Below are positions 16,023 to 26,755 of a stretch of DNA of 39,130 nt, piece after piece. Origin of the DNA: Chloroflexota bacterium. Lineage in GTDB: Bacteria; Chloroflexota; Anaerolineae; DUEN01. Location: NCBI GenBank assembly GCA_013152435.1, contig JAADGJ010000071.1:1-39130 (forward strand), read 5' to 3'. The position numbers were made by a program, and so were the translations under genes. The notes beneath the pieces are model-generated. The model did no database searches, was not told the origin of the DNA, and was given only the letters and a program-made list of their open reading frames with translations. The stretch's first letter is position 1. Every line of letters begins with the position of its first letter.

Positions 16023-17249
16023 TCACTCGTCGGCGAGCTCCAGGATCTCGTCTGCGTAGCGGAGAAGCTGTTCGATGCGTTCGGGTGGAGTTTGCCGGGC
16101 GATCAGATAGCGTTCCAATATCTCACGGGGGGTCAGCGTTTCGATGGATTCCTGACTCCCCAATCGCAGTCGCGAGGGACGTTTCACCTCTCGGGAGATG
16201 GCGGCCACGTAGAACGCCGGCGCCAGCGCCTGCCGGATGGCCGCGTCGTCCAGCCGTGCCTCCACCTCCGCCGTGGTGTGGATCGTCAGACGTACGATGG
16301 CGTCGTCGATGGGGTGTTGAGCGATGGCGTTCAACACCTGTTGAGTGGGATCCTCTCCATCGGCTCGCACGTCGATGGCGATGAACCGTCGGGCGTTCAC
16401 GGGGACGAAGCGCCAGTCCGCATGCCCCTTTTCCAGCTCGACCAGGATAAACCCTTTTCGCTCGGATGCCTCGCCGAAGTCGATCCGCTCCAAGCTCCCG
16501 GAGTAGACCACCGGCGGGTCGTCGCACAGGCATTGGTGTTTGTGGATGTGCCCCAGGGCGACGTAATCGAACGCTTGATGGCGTACCAGGCTGAGGGGCA
16601 GCACCAGATCACGCCCCAGCATGACGCTGCGCTCGCTGCCGTAGACGGCGCCGTGGACCGTGCCGTGCGCCACCAGGACCGTGGGCAGCGCCGGGTCCAG
16701 CCGGCTCACCAGCCCCCCGTCCCTGAGGAGGGCCCGGTCGAGCTTATCCAGCATGAGCTGGTGGATCTCTTCCAGGTTCAGGTTCTTGTACTCGTCTCGT
16801 GTGAGCAGCGCGCTGCGGGTGACCCACGGCAGCGCGACGATCTGCACCGGCCCGTTCTTCGTGTCCACGCGGTACGTGTCAGGTCGTCGGGCCACCAGGA
16901 CGTTTTCCACCTCCAGGGTGTCGAAGATCTCGATGGCGTGGGCACGGCTGGCGGCGTTGGGGAGGTCGTGATTGCCCACCAGCAGGAAGGTGGGGATGCC
17001 CAGCTCCCGGGCGAGGCGGTGGATGCGTCGGGCGAACTCCCGCTGATACGTGGGGGAGGGATCCCTGGTCTTGAACGCGTCCCCCGCGAAGATCACCAGG
17101 TCGACGGCTTCCGCCTCCGCGAACTCGACGAGATGATCGAAGACACGCAGGAAGTCGACCAGCCGGGTGGACAGGCCGGTCTGGGGATCCAGCCGGCCGT
17201 AGTTCTCCATGCCCAGGTGGAGGTCGGCAAAATGTAGCAACTTTATCAT
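16023..17249 (-). CDS. sbcD: SbcD/Mre11-type metallophosphoesterase nuclease
   Basis: This 408-residue DNA-repair exonuclease subunit normally works with the SbcC/Rad50 ATPase on double-strand ends and hairpins. The five phosphoesterase motifs are intact: FADLHLG (D9, H11), FAGDAFKTRDP (D57), VGNHD (92-95), VAHGTVHG (193-200) and GHIHKHQ (233-239). The C-terminal part is the capping and SbcC-binding region. No sbcC gene adjoins it here; the next gene downstream encodes the PP2C-like/propeller membrane protein. The ATG at 17249 lies only 6 nt after a TAGAAT -10 box and has no ribosome site, so translation is probably leaderless. It could instead be a generic YhaO-like phosphoesterase. Confidence 0.87.
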   Translation of the reverse strand: MIKLLHFADLHLGMENYGRLDPQTGLSTRLVDFLRVFDHLVEFAEAEAVDLVIFAGDAFKTRDPSPTYQREFARRIHRLARELGIPTFLLVGNHDLPNAASRAHAIEIFDTLEVENVLVARRPDTYRVDTKNGPVQIVALPWVTRSALLTRDEYKNLNLEEIHQLMLDKLDRALLRDGGLVSRLDPALPTVLVAHGTVHGAVYGSERSVMLGRDLVLPLSLVRHQAFDYVALGHIHKHQCLCDDPPVVYSGSLERIDFGEASERKGFILVELEKGHADWRFVPVNARRFIAIDVRADGEDPTQQVLNAIAQHPIDDAIVRLTIHTTAEVEARLDDAAIRQALAPAFYVAAISREVKRPSRLRLGSQESIETLTPREILERYLIARQTPPERIEQLLRYADEILELADE

Positions 17250-17255
17250 GCTACT

Positions 17256-17284
17256 ATTCTACACCATGGCGCGCGATGGCGCAA
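17256..17284 (-). promoter_or_regulatory. Leaderless promoter of sbcD
   Basis: On the minus strand TTGCGC (17284-17279) and TAGAAT (17261-17256) have 17-nt spacing. The ATG follows 6 nt after the -10, so the transcript should begin at or next to the start codon. The rest of the 17250-17587 gap holds the sat terminator hairpin and otherwise nothing I recognise. Confidence 0.6.
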
Positions 17285-17522
17285 GGGATGCTGCGCCGTG
17301 GTGGGGTAATTTTTGTTCCGGCGATGATGAATTCTCACTCAAGGTAGGGCACGTTTGGCCACGTCGTGTACTGGGGGGAGACCGGGAAGGCGCACACGGG
17401 CACGATATCTGGCCGTGTCCCATGGGGCCGACTTTGCATATACGGCTTCTTTGTGGCCGAGTGCGAAGGCGCTGGGAGGGAGAAGACAGGGCGTGACCTT
17501 GCCCGGGAGGGGATAGACAGAA

Positions 17523-17552
17523 AGGCCATCGTCTCACCTGAGACGATGGCCT
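17523..17552 (-). terminator. Terminator hairpin of the sat-cysC gene
   Basis: A perfect 14-bp inverted repeat (17523-17536 with 17539-17552) and 2-nt loop lies 36 nt past the stop codon. Read on the minus strand it is followed by CTTTCTGTC, a modest U-tract. Confidence 0.75.
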
Positions 17553-17587
17553 CCCTGTCCCTTGGTCCCGGCCGCACCGGGTAGGGC

Positions 17588-19402
<1,815 letters not shown>

Positions 19403-19435
19403 TCACACAGATGAGGGAGAGAATCCCACCCGCCT

Positions 19436-19465
19436 ATCTTGCCATGTATACCGCGAGCCTGTCAA
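19436..19465 (-). promoter_or_regulatory. Possible promoter of sat-cysC
   Basis: On the minus strand a perfect TTGACA (19465-19460) is followed after 18 nt by CAAGAT (19441-19436), a poor -10. The -35 lies at the 3' edge of the upstream DUF4129 gene. The leader would be about 90 nt. This is plausible but weak. Confidence 0.35.
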
Positions 19466-20952
19466 GAATCTGGGGCAGGATGTCGGGGCTTTTTCGAGGT
19501 TCGAGGCTCTGCCTGCCAGGTGCTTTGGATCTTCTCCCAGGCCCGGCGGGCGCCCTCCATTTGCTCCACGGTCGGCGGCTCCGGGCTGTAGCGGGCATGC
19601 ACGTAGCCGTCTGTGATGGCGTTCAGGGCATCCTGGGCGCCGGGTAGCAGGCGGGCCAGCGCCCGGCGGTACTCGATGGGCGTCTGCCCGCGGCGCCGGG
19701 GGCATCCCTGATCGCGTGCGGCGGCCAGCAGCGCCTGGTAGATCGCCCGGATCACCCGCCGGGTGTGGATCTCGTCCTCCAGTGAGAGGAACGGATGCAG
19801 CACTGTCCTCCGCATCCCGCGCAGCCGTTGGATCCATCGGTGCCACAGGGCCTTCCATTGCGTGCGCAGGAGCTCACGGGACAGGATCAGGTCCCTCTCC
19901 TCCTCGATCTCCTCCTCCGTCTCCAGCCGGACGCGCTGCAGCGCCATGGCGAAGATCAGGCCCAAAACCAGGACGGTGACGATCAACAGGGCCCAGCGGG
20001 CCGGCTCGGAGAGGGTCATCAGCTGGTCCGGCGCGTCCAATTCCTCCGCCTCCAGCTCCTGCAGGGAGTCGAGGGAGAACATCTTGCCGAGCAGGGCTGC
20101 CAGCCACTCGACCAGGGGGATCAGGATCACGAAGAGGGGGTACAGGATCAGGTAGAGGAGGTAGCTGAGGAAGGCGATGACCGTGTATATCACGCGGCCG
20201 ATGGCGTTCACGACGCCGCCGATCCAACCCAACACCCGGGCCACGTCCGCGGGGGCGATGAGGGCGCTCATAGCCAGGCCGAGCCCCAGTAATCCGAGGA
20301 TGATGGAGAGCATGCTGACCAGCCAGTGACGGCTCAGTTGGAGCCGGGCGCCGATGCGTCGCCTGCCCACCCCGCGCCCCATCTCCAGGCTGGAGAGGGC
20401 CAATGCCGCCATGCTGGTGGCGAAGAAGAGGACGATGACGTGTTCCGCCCCGGTGGGGAGGCCCCGCCGATCTGCCATCGCGACCACGACCAGGATGACG
20501 AGCATGATGAAGCCGGTGGTGAAGGCTCCCCAGACGTTGTCGTGGATGGGGGGCATCCGGCCATCCAGCAGGCCGCGCAGCCACAGGTAAATGGCGATGA
20601 CCAGGGCGATGAAGAGCGGCGGCGTGACGGCGCCCCAGTGGGTCAGGTCCGTTCCCAGGATGCCCATCCAGCGCATGTTCCACAAGGGATATCGGCCGCG
20701 GTAGAACTGCCACCAGAGGACCAGCAGGATGGCGCCGAAGCCGATCAAGGTCGTCTGGAGGCGGGCTCGGCTGAGTACCCGGGTGCCGGCCGGGGTCCAA
20801 CGCGCCGTCGCCATACTGGTCAACGACAGCCCGAGGATCAGCGAGGCGGGCAAGAGGGCCCGGTGATAAGAGGGAGCCAGCCATCGGCGGGCGAATTCCA
20901 GCCACAGCCAGAGCCAGCAGGTGCGTTGGACGGCGAGCGTGGCCGGCAGCAT
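19462..20952 (-). CDS. Multi-pass membrane protein with C-terminal DUF4129 domain
   Basis: A 496-residue protein with many hydrophobic segments (for example LVVVAMAD-preceding, WLVSMLSIILGLLGLGLAMSA, LLYLILYPLFVILIPLVEWL, ALLIVTVLVLGLIFAMAL) and a soluble tail. The tail (about 400-480) carries the DUF4129 pattern AIYQALLAAARDQGCPRRRGQTPIEYRRAL, ending DAYVHARYSPEPP-like. DUF4129 proteins usually sit with DUF58, MoxR ATPase and transglutaminase genes in an envelope-related module. The frame opens earlier (21006), but the ATG at 20952 lies 8 nt after the DUF58 stop and avoids overlap; a GTG at 20988 is an alternative. Function is unknown. Confidence 0.82.
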   Translation of the reverse strand: MLPATLAVQRTCWLWLWLEFARRWLAPSYHRALLPASLILGLSLTSMATARWTPAGTRVLSRARLQTTLIGFGAILLVLWWQFYRGRYPLWNMRWMGILGTDLTHWGAVTPPLFIALVIAIYLWLRGLLDGRMPPIHDNVWGAFTTGFIMLVILVVVAMADRRGLPTGAEHVIVLFFATSMAALALSSLEMGRGVGRRRIGARLQLSRHWLVSMLSIILGLLGLGLAMSALIAPADVARVLGWIGGVVNAIGRVIYTVIAFLSYLLYLILYPLFVILIPLVEWLAALLGKMFSLDSLQELEAEELDAPDQLMTLSEPARWALLIVTVLVLGLIFAMALQRVRLETEEEIEEERDLILSRELLRTQWKALWHRWIQRLRGMRRTVLHPFLSLEDEIHTRRVIRAIYQALLAAARDQGCPRRRGQTPIEYRRALARLLPGAQDALNAITDGYVHARYSPEPPTVEQMEGARRAWEKIQSTWQAEPRTSKKPRHPAPDS

Positions 20953-20959
20953 CGCCTCG

Positions 20960-22177
20960 CTAACCCAATTCCAGCGCTTCCAATTCACGCCACACCTCGT
21001 GTCCACCGATATGGTAATATCGGATGCCTGGGGGAGGTGTGTCCAGTCGTTTTTCCCCTAGCCCGACGAGGGAGACGCCGTACTCCCGATTCCTCAGGTC
21101 CACCAGCGTCCGGGAAAGTCGATCGTTCAGGAGGGGGCTCACGACGATGACGGTGGAGCCGTACCGCAGGTTCGGCGCTTCCACCTGGAGGATCGCTTCG
21201 ATGGGCCACCGTCCGTACATCACAACCCGGGTCAGCGCCTCCAGAACCCAGGTGAGCTGGTCGGGGTGGCTTCCGGGGCGGATGCGGATGCGACGGCCGC
21301 CGGGCTGGGTGACGGAGTTGACGTACAGGCCAATGGGGTATCCCTCGCCCCACGCCCAACGTGCGATGGAGGCCGCCGTGGTGATGGCGAACTCCTGCAG
21401 CTCCCGATCGATCCCCTCGTAGCGGTATTCGAAGGTGTTGACGTTGAGGAAGATCGCTATGGGACGGCTGGCGGATGGCTCGAACACCTTGGTTTGGAGC
21501 TCATTGCGGCGCGCGGTGGCCTTCCAGTGGATATGGCGAAAGCTGTCTCCCGGGATGTACTCTCGTGCGCCCATGAGCCGGATGGGGTCCTCCAGCACGC
21601 GGCGCGGCGTTTTGAAGTCGCCGAAGGGATGTCGGGCGGGCAACCCCAGCGCGGTGAGCGGCACGATGCGGGGATAGACCAACAGCGTCTGGGTGTCCTG
21701 GAACTTCTCCCGCTTGATGGAGAACCCGAAGAGATCGCCCGAGATGATCTCCACGGGGCCGAATTCCCAGGCGCCGCGGTGGGCGCCGCGGATCCGGTAG
21801 TGACGCGTCACCCGCTCGTACCAACGAAGCGAGAGGAGGTTGATCAGGAGCCGGCGGCCGGGGCGATAACTGCTGTGTAGGCGGCCGGTGAGAAGCTCCA
21901 CATCCGCCGGGAACTCGTCCTCGGCGCGTAGCCACGCCAGCGGCAGGGGCTTGGCGTTCACGATCTCGATGTAGAGGTCGGTTTCCTCCCCATAGAACAG
22001 CCGCGTCGATCCGAAACGTCGGCGATAACCGACGCCGGCGAGACAGTAGCGCGTCCACAGGTGAGAGGCTGCCCCGATCAGGGCCAAGAGCAGGCCCATC
22101 ATGAGCAGAAGGCTGTGGTGCAGGATCGCGCTCAGGATAAAGATGATGCCGACGACTACCCACCAGGCTTTTTCCAT
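20960..22177 (-). CDS. DUF58 domain membrane protein
   Basis: This 405-residue protein has two N-terminal membrane helices (about 5-40). A beta-rich region with FYGEETDLYIEIVNAKPLPLAWLRAED follows, then the DUF58 core. The signature REYIPGDSFRHIHWKATARRNELQTKVFEP (about 208-237) and the following IAIFLNVNTFE strand resemble a vWA-like fold. Family members act with MoxR-type ATPases, but none is encoded next to it here. It is first in a two-gene operon with the DUF4129 gene, from a clear promoter at 22265-22293. The biochemical role is unknown. Confidence 0.88.
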   Translation of the reverse strand: MEKAWWVVVGIIFILSAILHHSLLLMMGLLLALIGAASHLWTRYCLAGVGYRRRFGSTRLFYGEETDLYIEIVNAKPLPLAWLRAEDEFPADVELLTGRLHSSYRPGRRLLINLLSLRWYERVTRHYRIRGAHRGAWEFGPVEIISGDLFGFSIKREKFQDTQTLLVYPRIVPLTALGLPARHPFGDFKTPRRVLEDPIRLMGAREYIPGDSFRHIHWKATARRNELQTKVFEPSASRPIAIFLNVNTFEYRYEGIDRELQEFAITTAASIARWAWGEGYPIGLYVNSVTQPGGRRIRIRPGSHPDQLTWVLEALTRVVMYGRWPIEAILQVEAPNLRYGSTVIVVSPLLNDRLSRTLVDLRNREYGVSLVGLGEKRLDTPPPGIRYYHIGGHEVWRELEALELG

Positions 22178-22264
22178 AGGGTGAGGGGCTCTCCTCGTTG
22201 GTCATCTCACGCGCTGCTATGAGGGGACCGTGACTGGCGTTGTGGAGATGAATCTTCCACATCC

Positions 22265-22293
22265 ATTATCGTCCCCGGGCCGGGAATCGTCAA
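22265..22293 (-). promoter_or_regulatory. Promoter of the DUF58-DUF4129 operon
   Basis: On the minus strand TTGACG (22293-22288) and GATAAT (22270-22265) are separated by 17 nt, a strong sigma70-type match. The leader is about 80 nt. It is divergent from the ABC-operon promoter 80 bp away; together they account for most of the 22178-22532 gap. Confidence 0.7.
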
Positions 22294-22372
22294 CCCCGGG
22301 GAGAGCGGGAAACGGCGGGGGCACGGCCGGGTGTCCCTACGGAAGTTGCCCCGCACCCTGATGACAACATCC

Positions 22373-22401
22373 TTGTATGGGGTTGCGATCAATGCTATAA
22401 T
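22373..22401 (+). promoter_or_regulatory. Promoter of the sugar ABC / amino-sugar operon
   Basis: TTGTAT (22373-22378) and a perfect TATAAT (22396-22401) are 17 nt apart. Just downstream, TGCA motifs flank a 10-nt centre (22408-22424), a possible operator covering the transcription start. The leader before the ATG at 22533 is about 125 nt and ends in an AAAGGAGG ribosome site. Confidence 0.65.
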
Positions 22402-22532
22402 GAAGTTGCATGAACGAAAGTGCATGGTTTGCCTATCGCTCCAGAGGTATCGTTCCGCTTCCCCCTCGCAAGGAGGTTTTCACGGCGCGTTGTGAGTGAT
22501 CCCCGTCGAGTGCAGGGAAAGGAGGCAGTCTG

Positions 22533-23876
22533 ATGTATAAGGGCCGAATGTTCCTGATGGTGACGTGGTTGGTCATCTCCGTACTGGCGTTGGGGGCCTG
22601 TCAATACCAACCGCCCCCGCCGGCCGCAGCCCCAGCTGCGGAGGAAGCAGGTGCCGAGGAGGAAGAGGTCGTTACGCTGCTCTGGGCTTTTTGGGGAAGC
22701 CCGCAGGAGGCCAAGACCCACCAGAGCGTCGCCGACGCCTTCATGGCTGAACATCCCAACATCAAGATCGAGACCATGGTGGAGCCCTGGAGCGACTACT
22801 TCACCAAGATTCAAACCCTCTGGGCCAGCGGCGACCCGTCCGTGATCCCCGATGTGCTCTTCCTGTGGCCGACGCCTCGGTACGCTGCCCAGGGCGTGCT
22901 GGAGAATCTCGACCCCTGGATTGAGAAGAGCGGCTATGACCTGAGCGACTACTGGCCTGCCCTGCTGGAGTCGGCCATGTGGAACGGCAGCGTCTACGGC
23001 CTGCCACGGGACATCGGGCTGGAGGTGCTCTACTATCGCAAGGACATCTTCGACGAGGCAGGGGTGGCCTATCCCACTGAGGACTGGACCTGGGATGACC
23101 TGGTGGCGGCCGCTGAGAAGCTCACCATCGTCGAGCCCAGCGGCCGGGTGAAGCGCTACGCCCTGGGTATGGAGGGCGGAAAGTATCAGCTATGGGTCGG
23201 CCAGAATTACGGCAGCATCCTGGACGATATGCGGAATCCCTCCCGGTGTACGCTGACCGAGCCGGCGGCCATGGAGGCCATTCAGTTCTTCGCCGACCTG
23301 ATGAACAAGAACTACGCCATGCGGGACGCCAATCTCAGCCAGGCCGGCGGTGACACGGCCGTGTTCCTCAGCGGCCAGGTGGCCATGATCATCCAGAACT
23401 CCAGCCGGGTGTCGGCGTTCAACGAGGCGGGGCTGGACTATGACGTCCAGGTGGTTCCCATCCCCAAGGGCGGGCAGCGCTCCGCTTCTGCCGGTGGCGC
23501 AGCCTGGGTGATGAGCGCCGCCAGCGATAACAAGGAGGCGGCCTGGACCTTCCTGAGCTGGCTGCAAAGCAAGGATGGCGGCCAGCGCCTCTACACCGAG
23601 TCCGGGGAGATCTTCCCCGCGCTGAAGTCTGTGGCCTACTCCGACGTCTTCCTCCGCTCCGGGAAGCCACCGGCCAACCGCAAGGCCTTCCTCATCGAGG
23701 CGGAGAACGCCAAGGTCGGGCGGTTCGGCTACTTCGATGAGTGGGGTGAGCTGAACGGCTCCATCATCCTGCCGGGGATGCAGCGCATCTGGGCGGGCGA
23801 GGACCCCGAGAAGGTGGTGCCGGAGGTCTGCGAACAGGTGGATGCCTTCCTGGCGGAGCACGGCTATCCCAAGTGA
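22533..23876 (+). CDS. ABC transporter sugar-binding lipoprotein
   Basis: A 447-residue extracytoplasmic solute-binding protein of the carbohydrate (CUT1) class. The lipoprotein signal ends LALGAC (lipidated Cys23), followed by a Pro/Ala/Glu-rich linker. The mature part shows typical binding-protein features: VTLLWAFWGSPQEAKTHQSVADAFMAEHPNIKIE, YFTKIQTLWASGDPSVIPDVLFLW, YGLPRDIGLEVLYYRKDIFDEAGV and FLSGQVAMIIQNSSR. It binds the sugar outside the cell and delivers it to the two permeases encoded next. The sugar cannot be read from sequence; the downstream deacetylase and NagB-like genes suggest an amino sugar. Confidence 0.93.
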   Translation: MYKGRMFLMVTWLVISVLALGACQYQPPPPAAAPAAEEAGAEEEEVVTLLWAFWGSPQEAKTHQSVADAFMAEHPNIKIETMVEPWSDYFTKIQTLWASGDPSVIPDVLFLWPTPRYAAQGVLENLDPWIEKSGYDLSDYWPALLESAMWNGSVYGLPRDIGLEVLYYRKDIFDEAGVAYPTEDWTWDDLVAAAEKLTIVEPSGRVKRYALGMEGGKYQLWVGQNYGSILDDMRNPSRCTLTEPAAMEAIQFFADLMNKNYAMRDANLSQAGGDTAVFLSGQVAMIIQNSSRVSAFNEAGLDYDVQVVPIPKGGQRSASAGGAAWVMSAASDNKEAAWTFLSWLQSKDGGQRLYTESGEIFPALKSVAYSDVFLRSGKPPANRKAFLIEAENAKVGRFGYFDEWGELNGSIILPGMQRIWAGEDPEKVVPEVCEQVDAFLAEHGYPK

Positions 23877-23920
23877 TCCGGGGCCCCTGGGTGTGGTCCA
23901 AACGAGAGAGATGAGGTAAC

Positions 23921-23952
23921 GTGATGGGTCATGCGGCCGCATGGCCCATCAC
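23921..23952 (+). terminator. Hairpin between binding-protein and permease genes
   Basis: A 14-bp stem (23921-23934 with 23939-23952, one T-G pair) and 4-nt loop is followed by CTTGTTCTCCCC. Such intercistronic hairpins commonly lower permease expression relative to the abundant binding protein through partial termination or 3'-end protection. Confidence 0.6.
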
Positions 23953-24021
23953 CTTGTTCTCCCCTGATGCGTGGTCGCGATCCCTCCATCCTGTAGGTCA
24001 TCGTGGTCCGGAGAGTGAGCC

Positions 24022-24975
24022 ATGACCGTTGCACACGGCCGATCCGTTCCCACCGCGAGTCGCCGGTGGTTTCGGTGGCGCCCTGATCAGCAGTGGGAGG
24101 CCTATCTCTTCCTGGTGCCCAGCCTGATCGGGTTCCTGATCTTCACCGCCCTTCCCGTGATCGCCTCCCTGGCGTTGAGCTTTGTGCATTGGAACCTGCT
24201 CACCCCGCCGATCTTCGTCGGCGTGGCGAATTACGTGCAGCTCCTGACCCGCGATCGCATCTTCCAGAAGGTGTTCTGGAACACGGCCTATTTCATCGTC
24301 ACGATCGTGCCGCTGCAATTGATCCTGGGGCTGATGATGGCCGTGGCCCTGAATCGCCCGATCCGGGGGCGGACGGTTTATCGGCTGATCTATTTCATGC
24401 CCGTGGTCACCACCATCGTGGCGGCCGCCCTCATCTTCCAGTGGATGTTCAACCGGGATTTCGGCGTGGTCAGCGCCATGATCTGGAAGCTGGCCGAATG
24501 GACGGGGCTTCCCATCACGCCGCCCGATTGGTTGAACAGCCCGACCTGGGCCCGGCCGGCCGTCGTCATCCTCACCCTCTGGAAGAACACCGGCTTCACC
24601 ATGGTGATCTATCTGGCCGGCTTACAGGCCATCCCTCGCGAGCTTTACGATGCGGCCGAGGTGGATGGGGCGAACGCCTGGCAGCGTTTCCGGCACATCA
24701 CGGTGCCCATGGTGAGCCCGACCACGTTCTTCCTGCTGGTGATCCAGATGATCGGCGCCTTCCAGCTCTTCAGCGAGCCGTACGTGATGACCCGGGGCGG
24801 CCCGGCCCAGGCGACCCTGACCATCGTCTACTACATCTATCAGAACGCCTTCGAGTTCGGGCGCATGGGCAAGGCCTCGGCCATCGCCTGGGTGTTGTTC
24901 GCCTTCATCTTCGTCTTCACGTTCATCCAGACCCGATTGCAACGACATTGGGTGCATTACGAGGCGGGGGAGTAG
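24022..24975 (+). CDS. ABC sugar transporter permease, MalF/UgpA type
   Basis: A 317-residue inner-membrane permease with about six helices. The EAA loop that contacts the ATPase reads LYDAAEVDGANAWQRFRHITVPMVSP (about 209-234), and MTRGGPAQAT follows. It pairs with the MalG-type permease starting 4 nt after its stop. No ATP-binding subunit is encoded in the operon, so a shared MsiK-like ATPase elsewhere is expected. The start at 24022 has a GGAGAGTGAG site upstream. Confidence 0.93.
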   Translation: MTVAHGRSVPTASRRWFRWRPDQQWEAYLFLVPSLIGFLIFTALPVIASLALSFVHWNLLTPPIFVGVANYVQLLTRDRIFQKVFWNTAYFIVTIVPLQLILGLMMAVALNRPIRGRTVYRLIYFMPVVTTIVAAALIFQWMFNRDFGVVSAMIWKLAEWTGLPITPPDWLNSPTWARPAVVILTLWKNTGFTMVIYLAGLQAIPRELYDAAEVDGANAWQRFRHITVPMVSPTTFFLLVIQMIGAFQLFSEPYVMTRGGPAQATLTIVYYIYQNAFEFGRMGKASAIAWVLFAFIFVFTFIQTRLQRHWVHYEAGE

Positions 24976-24979
24976 GCCC

Positions 24980-25852
24980 ATGGTTGCACGTATGCGATCC
25001 ACACTCCTCGGCAGAAGGCATCCTCGATCGGGCTCGTGGGTGGCCCATCTGGCGCTGCATGGGGCGTTGTTGGCCGGCAGCGTTCTCATGCTATTGCCCT
25101 TCGCCTGGATGCTCAGCACCTCGTTGAAGGAGCCCCGGGAGGTCTTCGCCTATCCGCCCGTGTGGATCCCCAGCCGGATCGCCTGGGAGAATTACGTGGA
25201 GACGGTCTCGGTCATGCCCTTCGGCCGCTTCTACCTGAACAGCGCCATCGTCGCCGTCAGCATCACCGCCCTTCAGATCCTGACCTCCTCGCTGGCGGCC
25301 TTTGCCTTCGCCCGGCTGCGCTTTTGGGGCCGTGAGCCGCTTTTCATGCTCTACCTGGCCACCCTGATGATCCCCTTTCAGGTGACCATGATCCCGAATT
25401 TCATCCTTATCCGTTATCTGGGCTGGTACGATTCCTATAAAGCGCTGATCCTGCCGCCGGCGTTTTCGGCCTTCAGCACCTTCCTGTTGCGCCAGTACAT
25501 GCGCACTATCCCAATGGATCTGGACGAGGCCGCTCGTATCGACGGCGCGTCCTCCTGGCGTATCTGGGGACAGGTGATCATGCCGCTGAGCGGCCCGGCG
25601 ATCGCCGCCCTCTCCATCTTCGTCTTCCTGGGGGCCTGGAACGACTTCCTGTGGCCCCTGGTGATCACGGCCTCGCTGGACATGCGTACGCTGCCCGTGG
25701 GCCTGAGTGCCTTTCAGGGGCAGTATAATGTACAATGGCATCTGCTGATGGCCGGGTCCGTGATCGCCCTGATCCCGGTGTTGGTCGTGTACATCGTCGC
25801 CCAGAGGTGGTTCGTAGAGGGGATCACGCTCTCGGGCATGGGAGGACGTTGA
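24980..25852 (+). CDS. ABC sugar transporter permease, MalG/UgpE type
   Basis: This 290-residue second permease of the importer begins with a basic N-terminus and has six predicted helices. The EAA motif is LDEAARIDGASSWRIWGQVIMPLSGPA (about 178-204), and SLKEPREVFAYPPVWIP after the first helix is typical of the family. The ATG follows the upstream stop by 4 nt, indicating translational coupling. Together with the upstream permease it forms the membrane channel. Confidence 0.93.
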   Translation: MVARMRSTLLGRRHPRSGSWVAHLALHGALLAGSVLMLLPFAWMLSTSLKEPREVFAYPPVWIPSRIAWENYVETVSVMPFGRFYLNSAIVAVSITALQILTSSLAAFAFARLRFWGREPLFMLYLATLMIPFQVTMIPNFILIRYLGWYDSYKALILPPAFSAFSTFLLRQYMRTIPMDLDEAARIDGASSWRIWGQVIMPLSGPAIAALSIFVFLGAWNDFLWPLVITASLDMRTLPVGLSAFQGQYNVQWHLLMAGSVIALIPVLVVYIVAQRWFVEGITLSGMGGR

Positions 25853-25873
25853 TCGGATGGAGTGTGAGAAGCG

Positions 25874-26740
25874 ATGAGTGAACGGCGCGTGTTGCTTGGA
25901 ATATTCGCCCACCCGGACGATGAGAGCTTTGGCCCGGGGGGGACGCTGGCCCGCTACGCCGCCGAGGGTGTGGACGTTCATGTGATCGTGGCGACCGATG
26001 GCGACGCCGGTTCCGTGGAGGATGTGGATCGCCTGAAGGGCCACAGCAGCCTGGCGGAGGTGCGGGCGGAGGAGCTGGCGAAGGCTGCGGAGGCGTTGGG
26101 CCTTGCCGGCGTGTGGACGCTGCCCTATCGGGATAGCGGGATGCGGGGCAGTCCGGACAATCGGCATCCCCGTGCGCTGATTCAGCAGCCGCTGGATGCG
26201 CTGGTGGAGGAGCTGGTGCGGCTGATCCGCCGGCTGCGCCCCCAGGTGATCATCACGCACGATCCGTTCGGCGGATACGGTCACCCGGATCATATCCTGG
26301 TCTCCCGGGCGGCCACCGCGGCCTTTCATCTCGCCGCCGATCCGGACGCGGCGCGGGAGGGCGATCGACCGCCGTATCGCCCTCAGAAGCTCTATTACAC
26401 GGCGATGAACAAGCGCGTGCTCCGGTGGATCGTGCGGCTGATGCGGCTTGCGGGACAGGATCCGACGGCCATTGGGCGCAACCGGGACATCAACCTGGCG
26501 GAGATCAGCCGGCAGGAGACGCCCGTGCATGCGCGAATCGATGTGTCCGCGTACCTGCCACGGAAGGAGGCGGCCAGCCGGGCTCACGCCAGCCAGTATA
26601 GCGGCGGGCCTTCCTTCGTGAAGGTTTTGCCGCCCTTTTTGCGCCGCCGTGTTTTGAGCACGGAGGTCTTCACGCGGGCCTTCCCACCGCCGACCGGGCG
26701 GGTCGAGACCGACCTGTTCGACGGGGTGGAGCTTGAATAA
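25874..26740 (+). CDS. PIG-L/LmbE family N-deacetylase
   Basis: This 288-residue zinc deacetylase has the family motifs AHPDDE (12-17) and HPDH (137-140), whose His and Asp residues bind zinc, with Asp15 as probable base. PIG-L enzymes remove N-acetyl groups from GlcNAc-containing molecules (diacetylchitobiose deacetylase, MshB, BshB are examples). Located between a sugar importer and a NagB-like gene, it may deacetylate an imported GlcNAc compound. Mycothiol or bacillithiol synthesis is less likely in this context. It starts 21 nt after the permease gene. Confidence 0.88.
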   Translation: MSERRVLLGIFAHPDDESFGPGGTLARYAAEGVDVHVIVATDGDAGSVEDVDRLKGHSSLAEVRAEELAKAAEALGLAGVWTLPYRDSGMRGSPDNRHPRALIQQPLDALVEELVRLIRRLRPQVIITHDPFGGYGHPDHILVSRAATAAFHLAADPDAAREGDRPPYRPQKLYYTAMNKRVLRWIVRLMRLAGQDPTAIGRNRDINLAEISRQETPVHARIDVSAYLPRKEAASRAHASQYSGGPSFVKVLPPFLRRRVLSTEVFTRAFPPPTGRVETDLFDGVELE

Positions 26741-26755
26741 ATCGAAGGAGGAAAC

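Noticed and set aside
14601-17237. Open frame of 878 codons on the plus strand
   Set aside because: It runs antisense through two well-supported minus-strand genes (PP2C-like/propeller protein and sbcD). Its composition is that of the complementary strand of GC-rich genes, and no family motif is visible.
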